Assembly: GCF_003149085.1 (NCBI RefSeq)
Contig: NZ_QGDT01000017.1
Coordinates: 1-64,000 of the forward strand
Direction: 5' to 3'
Source of the DNA: Dyadobacter jejuensis
Lineage (GTDB): Bacteria; Bacteroidota; Bacteroidia; Cytophagales; Spirosomataceae
DNA length: 64,000 nt
Shown here in pieces: positions 7,812 to 16,831 of this stretch. The translations under genes and the position numbers were made by a program. The notes under the pieces are model-generated. The model saw only the letters and a list, made by a program, of their open reading frames with translations, was not told the origin of the DNA and did not search any database. The first letter of the stretch is position 1. The number at the start of each line of letters is the position of its first letter.

Positions 7812-7833
7812 TATGTTTATACATATAAACATA
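7812..7833. promoter_or_regulatory. Perfect GntR-type palindromic operator
   Basis: TATGTTTATA and TATAAACATA form a perfect 10-bp inverted repeat with two bases between. It lies 12 bp upstream of the GntR gene start on the minus strand, placed for autorepression. Confidence 0.65.
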
Positions 7834-7987
7834 CAAATTTGATACTATTTATCCATTGAGGAAAATATTAGGAATATTTTATTTTCACGCTTTCTATACT
7901 TAGACTCCTTATTAAGTCGATAGATACATTGGGTATTCTAGGATTAATTACTTAAAATAAAAGAATACTAAAGTTTATGATTTCATT

Positions 7988-8060
7988 TTTGTGAAAACCA
8001 AAAATGTGTATATTTGCCCAAGTATGTTCATACATACCAACATAAAGATTTAGTATGTTC
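7988..8060 (+). promoter_or_regulatory. Promoter and second operator of the mannoside operon
   Basis: A -33 TTTG at 7988-7991 and a -7 TATATTTG at 8009-8016 are 17 bp apart and match the Bacteroidota promoter. Immediately downstream, over the expected transcription start, 8023-8044 repeats the GntR palindrome imperfectly (TATGTTCATA, two bases, TACCAACATA). A further half-site TATGTTC lies at 8054-8060. The rest of the 345-bp gap (7801-8145) is AT-rich leader with nothing else recognised. The arrangement predicts repression by blocking initiation. Confidence 0.6.
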
Positions 8061-8145
8061 CTCTTTGAAGTAAAGTAGAGCGAGCTTCAACCTATGGAGC
8101 CTAATACTTAAAATTTATCCTTTAACCGTTAATAATTTTAGCCCC

Positions 8146-11100
8146 TTGAAAAACTTTAAAATCTTATTGCTGTTGGCTTTCCTCTACTCTCCTCCCGCTT
8201 TGGCTCAAAAGACCATCTGGAAGATAGGGGAGCGTGACAATGCGCCCACGGGCATGGCATTGGCACCGAATCGCTATCAAAATTTTCTGGAAAACGACTT
8301 TGGGTATGAAGATCGATTCTTTCTGATTGGCCATTCTGCAGCAGAGCAAGACTGGCCTTATGTGTTGCCTGGGCCTGCTAGTAGTTGGGGAGGTGCCGGG
8401 GTCATCTCGGGTATCCGGTCTCACTTTTTAACGGTATTGTTCGAGTTAAAGGATAAGCCTACCATTGGGAACTGGTTGCTTACGATAGATATTTTAGATA
8501 CTGACTCTCTGAATGCACCTTTCGTGAAAGTGATGGTGAATGGCAGATCCAAAGGGTTTCAGCTCAAGCCAGGGTCGAGTAATAAAGAGCCAAATGGTTT
8601 CGCCCCAAAAACCAAGGAGCAATTGATCCAACTGGAAATTCCAGCCGATTGGCTGAACCCTGGCGCCAACCAAATCGTGATGACCACCCTAGAAGGTGGA
8701 TGGCTGGCCTTCGATCAGGTAAGGCTAGAAGGGCCTGAAAAGGCCGAATTGGCCGTTCCAGAAGACGTCCTCATCCGGGATGTGGAAGCTGCAGATTATG
8801 AAATAAATAGGAATGGGCAGCGGTTTCAGCCACTACTTGTCGATATGTCCTACCTTAAGGGCCAGCCTTCAGTTCAGTTAAAACTCGATGGAAAGGCCAT
8901 ACTGAACGAGGTGCTGGAGCAAGGGCGTTATACGCTGGAAGCTCCCATGCCGGCCGTGACTAGAAAGAAGAACAGCCGATACCAATTGTTTGTAAATAAT
9001 AGGATGGTAAGAGAGGGAAGAGTAGAAAGGAATAAAATGAAGTTAAAAACCCCGGCTGGGTATGTGAATACGATGATGGGAGCTGGGCATTCCCGGTGGA
9101 TGATCGCCCCGGGCCCCTGGATGCCTTTCGGTATGGTAAAGCTTAGCCCCGACAATCAGAACAGTGGCTGGCAGGCTGGTTATGACCCTACTGTCGAATC
9201 GATCGGTACTTTTAGTCATATTCATGAATGGACTATGACGGGACTGGGTACTTTTCCGACCAGCGGACCGTTGGAAATAAAAATGGGGGATCAGCGTCAT
9301 CCTGAGGACGGCTATCGCTCCAAGATCAACAAAGAAACCGAACAAGCTCCCTTAGGTTATTATAAAGTAGACCTCACAGATCGTGATATAACCGCTGAGC
9401 TTACTTCCACCACCAGAGCCTCTTTTCAGCGGTATACCTACCATAAGAGTGAGCTAGGACGGGTGCTGGTCGATTTTCAGATCCCTACGGAGTATGGCTA
9501 TCAGGTAAATAATATAAAAATTGACAAAATAAACGATCACCGCATCGAAGGTTACAGCGACCAGCTGTCCAATAATGTGTGGTCGGGGGGGATCGATCAG
9601 GAATATAAGGTACATTTTGTAATAGAATTTGATAGGCCCATCAAGAATTATGGGGTATGGCTGAACGATGAGGTGCGTGAAAATACCGGCTTACAGGCAG
9701 ATAGTGCGCGAAATGCGGGAATCTATCTGGAATTTGACACGCACAAGGATAGGGTCGTTCAGCTGCGTACGGGACTTTCGTATGTCAGCGTTGAAAATGC
9801 GGCTCTCAATTTGAAAACCGAAATAAGCGAACCTTTCAATTGGGATTTTGATGGGGTACGCCACCACCAAGAAGTCGTATGGGACGAATTGTTAGGTAGG
9901 GTGGCGATAAGCAGCAACGACCGGCGGGAGAAGGAAAGATTCTACACCAATATGTATCGTTCTTTGGCCAGTAGAAATACCTTTAGTGATGTGGATGGAA
10001 GCTGGAGAGACGCCGATGAGAAAGTGAATAAATTTGTGGATTCCGATGATGTAGCCTTAGGGTGTGATGCATTTTGGAACACCTTCTGGAACCTTAACCA
10101 GTTCTGGAACCTGGTAACTCCAGAGTGGTCCAATAGGTGGGTGAAATCTCAATTGGCCATGTACGACCAGAGTGGCTGGCTGGCTAAGGGGCCCGCAGGG
10201 ATGGAGTATATACCGGTGATGGTGGCCGAGCATGAGATACCATTAATAGTAGGGGCTTACCAAATGGGCATCCGAGGATACGACGTAAATAAGGCCTATG
10301 AGGCGGTACATAAGATGCAGACTACGCCAGCCGCAAACGTTGGGGGCGGCCGTGCAGGGAATGAAAATTTGACTACCTATCTGAAGCATCATTATGTTCC
10401 TTACGACGAAGGTCGGTTCTCCAATTCTCTGGAATACAGCTTCGATGATTATACGGTATCGCAATTTGCCAAGGCGTTGGGTAAAGAGTCCGATTATAAA
10501 ATATTTAAAGAGCGCGGTACTTGGTGGAAAAATGCGATCGATCCGGCCATAGGGTTTGCCCGGATGAAAGATGCCAAAGGGAATTGGATACCAGATTTTG
10601 ACCCTTTCAAATCGGGCGCTAACCATCATTATGTTGAAGGGAATGCCTGGCAGCTAACTTTTTTTGTGCCGCAAGATGTAACGGGTTTGGCGAAGATAAT
10701 TGGAGAAACAGAGTTTGCGAATCGGCTCGATTGGGGTTTTAAAATTGGAGAAAAATGGAGGTATAACGGCCCCAATGACCAATACTGGGATTATCCCGTC
10801 GTACAAGGTAACCAACAATCCATGCACTTTGCCTTTCTTTTTAATTGGATCAAAAAGCCATGGCTTACCCAAAAATGGAGCCGATCGATCACCGAACGCT
10901 ATTATGGTCACGAGGTCTCTAACGCCTATTTGGGGGATGAAGACCAGGGGCAGATGAGTGCCTGGTTTGTGATGAATGGCTTGGGGCTTTTCCAAATAGA
11001 TGGCGGCACCCGGGTAGATCCAATTTATGAAATAGGTAGTCCTATCTTCGATAAGGCCGTTATTGACCTTGGTGAAAGATTTGGTAGAGGTAAAACCTTT

Positions 11101-11286
11101 ACCATTGAAGCCAAAAATACCTCCCGCCATAATAAGTATGTGCAAAGTGCAACGTTGAATGGTAAGCCACTGAATAACTTTTGGTTCAAAGCCTCGGAGC
11201 TCCTGAAGGGCGGATCGTTGGTTTTGGAAATGGGACCCGAACCCAACAAAACATGGGGAGTGGGCGCCATGCCACCTACCGAATAA
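8146..11286 (+). CDS. GH92-family glycoside hydrolase (probable alpha-mannosidase), secreted
   Basis: A 1046-residue exported enzyme. A signal peptide ends near PPALAQ. An N-terminal extension of about 300 residues contains a beta-sandwich region resembling carbohydrate-binding or lyase-associated modules (LLTIDILDTD through WLAFDQVRLEG). The GH92 catalytic part starts near residue 305 with YVNTMMGAGHSRWMIAPGPW and includes the acidic segment GDEDQGQMSAW near residue 930. GH92 enzymes are calcium-dependent exo-alpha-mannosidases. The start is TTG at 8146. The operon carries a ROK kinase and mannose-6-phosphate isomerase, which supports mannose as product. Linkage specificity cannot be read from the sequence. 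Confidence 0.88.
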   Translation: MKNFKILLLLAFLYSPPALAQKTIWKIGERDNAPTGMALAPNRYQNFLENDFGYEDRFFLIGHSAAEQDWPYVLPGPASSWGGAGVISGIRSHFLTVLFELKDKPTIGNWLLTIDILDTDSLNAPFVKVMVNGRSKGFQLKPGSSNKEPNGFAPKTKEQLIQLEIPADWLNPGANQIVMTTLEGGWLAFDQVRLEGPEKAELAVPEDVLIRDVEAADYEINRNGQRFQPLLVDMSYLKGQPSVQLKLDGKAILNEVLEQGRYTLEAPMPAVTRKKNSRYQLFVNNRMVREGRVERNKMKLKTPAGYVNTMMGAGHSRWMIAPGPWMPFGMVKLSPDNQNSGWQAGYDPTVESIGTFSHIHEWTMTGLGTFPTSGPLEIKMGDQRHPEDGYRSKINKETEQAPLGYYKVDLTDRDITAELTSTTRASFQRYTYHKSELGRVLVDFQIPTEYGYQVNNIKIDKINDHRIEGYSDQLSNNVWSGGIDQEYKVHFVIEFDRPIKNYGVWLNDEVRENTGLQADSARNAGIYLEFDTHKDRVVQLRTGLSYVSVENAALNLKTEISEPFNWDFDGVRHHQEVVWDELLGRVAISSNDRREKERFYTNMYRSLASRNTFSDVDGSWRDADEKVNKFVDSDDVALGCDAFWNTFWNLNQFWNLVTPEWSNRWVKSQLAMYDQSGWLAKGPAGMEYIPVMVAEHEIPLIVGAYQMGIRGYDVNKAYEAVHKMQTTPAANVGGGRAGNENLTTYLKHHYVPYDEGRFSNSLEYSFDDYTVSQFAKALGKESDYKIFKERGTWWKNAIDPAIGFARMKDAKGNWIPDFDPFKSGANHHYVEGNAWQLTFFVPQDVTGLAKIIGETEFANRLDWGFKIGEKWRYNGPNDQYWDYPVVQGNQQSMHFAFLFNWIKKPWLTQKWSRSITERYYGHEVSNAYLGDEDQGQMSAWFVMNGLGLFQIDGGTRVDPIYEIGSPIFDKAVIDLGERFGRGKTFTIEAKNTSRHNKYVQSATLNGKPLNNFWFKASELLKGGSLVLEMGPEPNKTWGVGAMPPTE

Positions 11287-11307
11287 GCTAATCTCTAATC
11301 CAAAACA

Positions 11308-12603
11308 ATGATGATGAAATACAATATCCTATTGCTTGTCTTTGCCTCCTTACTACTGGGGTGCGCGGCTAAAGAGAAAAATGACCAGTCTATTTATCAA
11401 AGTGACAGTACCCTATCTATCGTAAAAGCCAAAGCGCTCGAGGTAGTTAAAACGGGTTTTAACGCCGGAGACGGTTACGGGGAGGTTTGGATTAGGGATT
11501 ATAATACCTTTATAACCCTGTCGGGGGAGGTACATCCTTCCGAAGTGTTGAAAGAGAACCTGAGGGTGTTTTTTAGACTACAAGGTACGGATGGAAATAT
11601 AGTAGACGGATTTATTCCGCTTCAAACGGCCAAGGAATCAAAAGGGGGCTATGACTACATTTATAATGAGCTGGAACCTCAGTATGCCGGGCACAAAAAT
11701 ACCGTGGAGACCGATCAAGAAACCTCCTTGATTCAGGCAGTTTATAAATATGTGAAGTTGAGTGGAGATACTGCTTTTCTCAGTGAAAAGATAGGTGCCT
11801 TTACCGTAGCCCAGCGACTCAATAGGGCGGTTGAGTTTTTGATGAACCACCGTTACGATAAAACCCACGGTCTGCTTTGGGGAGCTACCACAGCCGACTG
11901 GGGCGATGTGCAGCCAGAACATGATTGGGGCGTATACCTCACCAAGGACAGCCATTTGGCGATCGATGTGTATGATAATGCCATGTTTTTGATTGCCCTC
12001 GATAATCTGATGGAACTCTTGCCAGCTGAAAAGGACCAATGGAAGCCCATTCATGATTCCATAGCAAAGAATACCATGGCTGAGCTTTGGGACGAAAAAA
12101 ACCAAAAATTCATACCTCATATCTACTTGAACGGATCGCCGTTTGCCGACTCCCTGAACGAAAATGAAATATACTACCACGGGGGCACGGCTGTTGCCAT
12201 AGAGGCCAATTTGCTGTCTAAGGAGCAAATAAAAATCTCCCTGGATAAAATGATTGAAAACGTAAAACGCTCTGGAGCCGGCTCCATAGGCCTGACGCTC
12301 TACCCGACCTATCCGGAAGGAAGCTTTAAAAACAAAGGCATGTATCCCTATGGCTATCAAAATGGTGGAGATTGGACCTGGTTTGGCGCTCGGATGGTCA
12401 GCCAGTTATATCGCAATGGCTTCGAAGCGGAAGCCTATGAGCAGTTGAAACCGATGCTAAAAAGGGTCATCGACAACCAAGGCTTCTATGAATGGTACAC
12501 CGTCGACAATCAGCCCAAGGGTTCCGGGACTTTCCGTGGCTCGGCAGGAGTGCTTTACGATGCGATTAGGCTATTTGAACAGGACGACACGACAGCACCT
12601 TGA
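11308..12603 (+). CDS. Six-hairpin glycosidase-like lipoprotein
   Basis: A 431-residue lipoprotein (signal peptide with lipobox LLLGC, Cys19). The body looks like an (alpha/alpha)6 six-hairpin glycosidase: WIRDYNTFITL, VETDQETSLIQAVYKYV, GLLWGATTADWGD, VYDNAMFLIALDNL and YGYQNGGDWTWFGARM are spaced as the helical hairpins of amylo-alpha-1,6-glucosidase-like proteins. Acidic residues in WIRD and TTADWGD are candidate catalytic sites. It lies 21 bp after the GH92 gene and 3 bp before the ROK kinase, so it belongs to the same transcript and probably trims a mannoside or glycoside at the cell surface. The CAZy family is uncertain. Confidence 0.7.
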   Translation: MMMKYNILLLVFASLLLGCAAKEKNDQSIYQSDSTLSIVKAKALEVVKTGFNAGDGYGEVWIRDYNTFITLSGEVHPSEVLKENLRVFFRLQGTDGNIVDGFIPLQTAKESKGGYDYIYNELEPQYAGHKNTVETDQETSLIQAVYKYVKLSGDTAFLSEKIGAFTVAQRLNRAVEFLMNHRYDKTHGLLWGATTADWGDVQPEHDWGVYLTKDSHLAIDVYDNAMFLIALDNLMELLPAEKDQWKPIHDSIAKNTMAELWDEKNQKFIPHIYLNGSPFADSLNENEIYYHGGTAVAIEANLLSKEQIKISLDKMIENVKRSGAGSIGLTLYPTYPEGSFKNKGMYPYGYQNGGDWTWFGARMVSQLYRNGFEAEAYEQLKPMLKRVIDNQGFYEWYTVDNQPKGSGTFRGSAGVLYDAIRLFEQDDTTAP

Positions 12604-12606
12604 ACG

Positions 12607-13545
12607 ATGGAAGAAAAAACCGTAATGGCCATCGATCTGGGGGGCACGCAAATAAAACTCGGGTTGGTAAGAGGTGGAGAGATACTCTGTTCCATGCAAA
12701 TGGAGTCTCAAGCAGCGAAGGGCCTTGGGCCGCGCCTTAGGGAGGTAGAGCGCTGTGTACGAGGCTTACTGGAAGAAGCTTCCCTTACGGCTTCTGACCT
12801 GGCGGCGGTGGGCATAGCCATACCTGGCATTGTGGATACCGATCACAACCAAATTCTGAAGATCAACGACAAATACAATGATGCCCCTACGCTCGATTTG
12901 ACGGCCTGGGCCAAAAACACTTGGAACTTGCCCCTTATGCTCGAAAATGACACCCGATCGGCCTTACTAGGCGAGTGGAGGTATGGAAACGGGAAAGGAG
13001 TGAACAATGTGGTGCTGATGAACCTAGGGACTGGAATCGGAACTTCGGCCGTCATGAATGGAAAAATCCTTAGAGGCAAACATTTTCAGGCGGGAATATT
13101 AGGGGGACACTTTATGGTCAACCTAAAAGGGGACCAGTGTAACTGTGGCAATTATGGCTGCGCTGAGGCTGAGGCTTCTACTTGGAATCTTCAAAAAATA
13201 GTACAGCGCTACCCCGAATATTCAGACAGCTTACTTTTTGATAGGCCCCAGATCGACTTTAAGGTTATTTTTCAATTGGCCGCCGCCCAAGATCCACTGG
13301 CCCAGCTCGTAAGTACCGAATGCCTGGAGGTATGGAGTGCCTGTGCCTTAAATATGATCCATGCATACGATCCCGAAATTCTGATTTTGGGAGGAGGGAT
13401 TATGGGGAGCAGGGATATCATCCTGCCCTATATTCAGCAAAAGGTGAATGGCAATGCCTGGGCTACATGGGGGGAAGTAAGGGTCCTGGAAGCATCGTTA
13501 ATCAATACTGCCGCCCTATTGGGGGTGAGTAGCTTAGTATACTAA
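12607..13545 (+). CDS. ROK-family sugar kinase
   Basis: A 312-residue ROK protein without a DNA-binding domain, hence a kinase rather than a repressor. It has the N-terminal phosphate motif MAIDLGGTQIKLG, the catalytic LENDTRSALLGEW, the second phosphate loop LGTGIGTS and the ROK zinc motif CNCGNYGCAE (from Cys178). It starts 3 bp after the lipoprotein gene, and mannose-6-phosphate isomerase follows. Phosphorylation of mannose to mannose 6-phosphate is the most economical role. Glucose or fructose are alternatives. Confidence 0.85.
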   Translation: MEEKTVMAIDLGGTQIKLGLVRGGEILCSMQMESQAAKGLGPRLREVERCVRGLLEEASLTASDLAAVGIAIPGIVDTDHNQILKINDKYNDAPTLDLTAWAKNTWNLPLMLENDTRSALLGEWRYGNGKGVNNVVLMNLGTGIGTSAVMNGKILRGKHFQAGILGGHFMVNLKGDQCNCGNYGCAEAEASTWNLQKIVQRYPEYSDSLLFDRPQIDFKVIFQLAAAQDPLAQLVSTECLEVWSACALNMIHAYDPEILILGGGIMGSRDIILPYIQQKVNGNAWATWGEVRVLEASLINTAALLGVSSLVY

Positions 13546-13563
13546 TCCAAAAACGAATCCATT

Positions 13564-15345
13564 TTGAAAAAGTCGAATTTTAATAAGTTTCCTCAGATAA
13601 GCGTATCAGGGTATCAGGCTGAGGAAGGTTGGGAACATATAACACAGACAATCCGCGAAAAAGTAGAATCGATAGGCGCTCCCAAAACGGTAATCGTTTT
13701 GGATGCCTATCATGGCGTCAATGTACAGGAGATCCTGGCTGGGATGGCCCTTGGAGATTCCGAAATGGCCGTTTTTGAGGTGTCTTCAGCTATGCTCGAT
13801 AAGGAGCGGATGGAAGCCTTAGTCTCCCCGTTTATTAATAACGACCCCGTTTTTGGCTTCGTCACTACGTTGGAATTGGACGCTTTTTTCGATGCTGAAA
13901 AAGTCAGCAGCATGCAGGAAGAGATTGAAAAGGTGAAGGAAGGTGTGGTTCTCGTGCTGGGTACTGGGGCCGCACTCGTAGCTCCTCATGCCGACGTCCT
14001 GATATATGCCGATATGCCACGCTGGGAAATTCAGCTTCGTTTTAGGAAAAATGCAATTAGTAACCTTGGGGCCGATAATGCCAACGATCCCTTTGCCTAC
14101 CAGTATAAACGGAGCTTTTTTGTCGATTGGAGGGTATGTGATCGATTCAAAAAAGGGCTGATGGATCGCTGGGACTTTGTGCTGGACACCTCCCAAGAGC
14201 ATCGGCCGAAAATGGTGTCGGGGGTGGCTATGGCTCATGCTTTGGCTTCTACCAAAGAAAGACCTTTTAGGGTAGTACCATTTTTTGACCCAGGACCTTG
14301 GGGTGGACAATGGCTCAAGGAAGTGGTGGACTTGGACCGTTCCGCTCAAAACTACGCCTGGGGCTTCGACTGTGTGCCTGAGGAAAATAGCCTTGTTTTC
14401 GATTTTGATGGGGTGCCCATTGAAATACCTTCTATTAACCTGGTATTAGCCCATCCGGTACCTGTGCTTGGAGAAGCGGTTTACGATGCTTTCGGAGCGG
14501 AGTTTCCGATACGTTTCGATTTCCTAGATACCATGCAAGGAGGCAACTTAAGTTTGCAGGTACATCCCATGCATCAGTATATCAAAGATCAGTTTGGTAT
14601 GGGATACACCCAAAACGAGAGCTATTATTTTCTGGAGGCCGAAAACGATGGCTTCGTTTACTTAGGACTTAAAGAGGATGTCGATCCAGAATCGATGATG
14701 CAGGAGCTTCAAACGGCTCAGGAAGGGGAGGGGCCTTTCGATGCCGAAAAGCACGTTCAGAAATGGCCTGTCAAAAAGCATGATCATGTGCTTATTCCCG
14801 CGGGGACGGTGCATTGTTCCGGTGCCGACACCGTGGTGCTGGAGATCAGTGCAACCCCATTTAATTTTACCTTCAAACTATGGGATTGGGGACGTATGGG
14901 ACTCGATGGCAAGCCACGTCCTATTTCTTTGGAGCATGGCAAGAAGAACATACAATGGGACAGGACTACAAAATGGACTCAGGAAAACTTGGTCAATAGA
15001 TTTGAGCAGGTGGCTTCAGGCGATGGCTGGCGTGAGGAAAGGACGGGACTGGATACCCACTCCTTTATTGAAACGAGGCGACATTGGTTTACCCAAAAAG
15101 TAACCCATCATACCGAGGGGGTTGTGAATGTCCTTAATCTGATTTCGGGCCGCGAGGCGTTGGTAGAAAGCCCCAACTCGGCCTTTGAGCCCTTTGTGGT
15201 TCATTATGCCGAAACTTTTATCGTTCCCGCTGGCGTAGGAGCCTATACCGTCCGTCCTTATGGCGAGAGTGAATGGCAGGAATGTGCTACCATCAAGGCC
15301 AGCATCAGGACGAACAATCTTAAAGAAAATTATAGAATCGACTAA
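13564..15345 (+). CDS. manA: Class I mannose-6-phosphate isomerase with N-terminal extra domain
   Basis: At 593 residues this is about 270 longer than a plain class I isomerase. The C-terminal part (from about residue 235) is the zinc cupin enzyme: PFFDPGPWGGQW, the metal-binding LSLQVHPMHQY (about 330) and LIPAGTVHCSG (about 412). It interconverts mannose 6-phosphate and fructose 6-phosphate. The N-terminal part (TVIVLDAYHGVNVQEIL, VVLVLGTGAALV, YADMPRWEIQLRFR) recalls a P-loop-kinase-like fold but lacks a GxxGxGKS loop. Such long forms occur, as I recall, in Bacteroidota. The start is TTG at 13564. The next gene begins 2 bp after its stop. Confidence 0.85.
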   Translation: MKKSNFNKFPQISVSGYQAEEGWEHITQTIREKVESIGAPKTVIVLDAYHGVNVQEILAGMALGDSEMAVFEVSSAMLDKERMEALVSPFINNDPVFGFVTTLELDAFFDAEKVSSMQEEIEKVKEGVVLVLGTGAALVAPHADVLIYADMPRWEIQLRFRKNAISNLGADNANDPFAYQYKRSFFVDWRVCDRFKKGLMDRWDFVLDTSQEHRPKMVSGVAMAHALASTKERPFRVVPFFDPGPWGGQWLKEVVDLDRSAQNYAWGFDCVPEENSLVFDFDGVPIEIPSINLVLAHPVPVLGEAVYDAFGAEFPIRFDFLDTMQGGNLSLQVHPMHQYIKDQFGMGYTQNESYYFLEAENDGFVYLGLKEDVDPESMMQELQTAQEGEGPFDAEKHVQKWPVKKHDHVLIPAGTVHCSGADTVVLEISATPFNFTFKLWDWGRMGLDGKPRPISLEHGKKNIQWDRTTKWTQENLVNRFEQVASGDGWREERTGLDTHSFIETRRHWFTQKVTHHTEGVVNVLNLISGREALVESPNSAFEPFVVHYAETFIVPAGVGAYTVRPYGESEWQECATIKASIRTNNLKENYRID

Positions 15346-15347
15346 AC

Positions 15348-16697
15348 ATGGGGAATCGGGAACGCATCTTTTTTGTCTATAAAATTACACTGGTGGCGGC
15401 CGTAGGTGGTTTGTTGTTCGGGTATGATACGGCCGTTATTGCCGGGGCCATCGGGTTTTTACAAATAAAGTTCGACTTATCCCCCGCCATGGTTGGTTGG
15501 ATCGCCTCTTGCGCTTTGATAGGCTGTGTGTTTGGTGCTTTGGGCGCTGGGGTGCTTAGCGACTGGCTGGGGAGGAAGAAGATTTTGATTCTTTCAGCCC
15601 TTTTATTTGGCATTTCCTCTGTGGGAATCGCCCTCCCGGCGGGTATCGACGCCTTCGTTTTCTTCCGTATCATTGGAGGGTTGGGAATAGGGATCGCCTC
15701 TATGCTGGCTCCGATGTATATCACCGAAATAGCCCCCGCCGACAAACGGGGTAGGCTCGTATCCATCAATCAGCTTGGTATTGTGACGGGTATTCTGCTC
15801 ATCTATTTTGTCAATGCGGCCATCGCGGGGATGTACGACCAGCAGTGGAATGTAAATACGGGCTGGCGGTGGATGTTTGGGTCAGGGATATTTCCTTCGG
15901 TGATATTTTTGATACTCTTATTTTTTGTGCCGGAGAGTCCAAGGTGGCTGGCCAAAAAAGGTAGGAATACGGAGGCCCTTGCTATACTAACACGAATTAA
16001 TGGGCCAGAGCAAGCCCAGGTGGAGCTCCAGGAAATCAACCAGCACCTCAACACTGATTCGGTGTCTTTCTCCGAAATTTTCAGACCTGGTATTAGAAAG
16101 GCCCTTTTTGCCGGTATTCTGTTGGCTATGTTTTCCCAAATAACGGGTATCAATGCCATCATGTACTATGCCCCCGAGATTTTTAAGGCTACTGGCGACG
16201 GGAGCGATTCCGCCTTGCTGCAAACGATTCTGGTTGGGGTGGTCAATTTCCTATTTACGATCGTGGCCATTAAGTATGTGGATAAAACGGGAAGGAAAAA
16301 ATTGCTTTTGGCTGGTTCTGCCGGGATGACGGCCTGTTTGGCCCTTATCGGAGGTGCTTTTTATCTTGACCTCGCCCAAGGATTCCTAGTCTTGGTATCT
16401 ATATTGGCCTATATTGCTTTTTTTGCCCTCTCCTTAGGGCCCCTTACCTTTGTGGTCATCGCCGAGATATTCCCTAACCGTACCCGTGGAGTGGCCATGT
16501 CGATTTGCATATTTGCCCTCTGGGTTTTTGTTTTCATTGTGTCTCAGTGTTTTCCTATTTTACTAGAGTCCATTGGCAATGCCTATACCTTCTGGATATT
16601 TATGCTGTTGTCGGCGGGTGCCCTCTTTTTTGTTTGGCGGTTTATCCCCGAAACCAAGGAGAAGACTCTAGAAGAAATGGAAAAGCTCTGGCAGTGA
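15348..16697 (+). CDS. MFS sugar:proton symporter (sugar porter family)
   Basis: A 449-residue membrane protein with 12 predicted helices and the sugar-porter signatures: GYDTAVIAGAIGFLQ in helix 1, GVLSDWLGRKKILI after helix 2, RIIGGLGIGIASMLAPMYITE, PESPRWLAKKGR after helix 6, and the C-terminal PETKEKTLEEME. It resembles XylE-type symporters of the inner membrane. It is the last gene of the operon, directly after manA, so it probably imports the monosaccharide, likely mannose, released by the secreted glycosidases. There is no SusCD pair in this operon. Confidence 0.9.
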   Translation: MGNRERIFFVYKITLVAAVGGLLFGYDTAVIAGAIGFLQIKFDLSPAMVGWIASCALIGCVFGALGAGVLSDWLGRKKILILSALLFGISSVGIALPAGIDAFVFFRIIGGLGIGIASMLAPMYITEIAPADKRGRLVSINQLGIVTGILLIYFVNAAIAGMYDQQWNVNTGWRWMFGSGIFPSVIFLILLFFVPESPRWLAKKGRNTEALAILTRINGPEQAQVELQEINQHLNTDSVSFSEIFRPGIRKALFAGILLAMFSQITGINAIMYYAPEIFKATGDGSDSALLQTILVGVVNFLFTIVAIKYVDKTGRKKLLLAGSAGMTACLALIGGAFYLDLAQGFLVLVSILAYIAFFALSLGPLTFVVIAEIFPNRTRGVAMSICIFALWVFVFIVSQCFPILLESIGNAYTFWIFMLLSAGALFFVWRFIPETKEKTLEEMEKLWQ

Positions 16698-16729
16698 ACG
16701 CACGCTTCTTAGGAAACAAATAATGGGAA

Positions 16730-16760
16730 GTCCGAATGTCCTAAATAAAGACATTCGGAC
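16730..16760. terminator. Bidirectional hairpin terminator
   Basis: An 11-bp perfect stem GTCCGAATGTC / GACATTCGGAC with a nine-base loop lies between the ends of the plus-strand transporter gene and the minus-strand PQQ dehydrogenase gene. Confidence 0.7.
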
Positions 16761-16831
16761 CAAAATTGTCGGTAAGACGAAAAAGCATGCCTAATCTAAG
16801 TAGAAGGGTTCATCATCATGCGCCCACTTAA

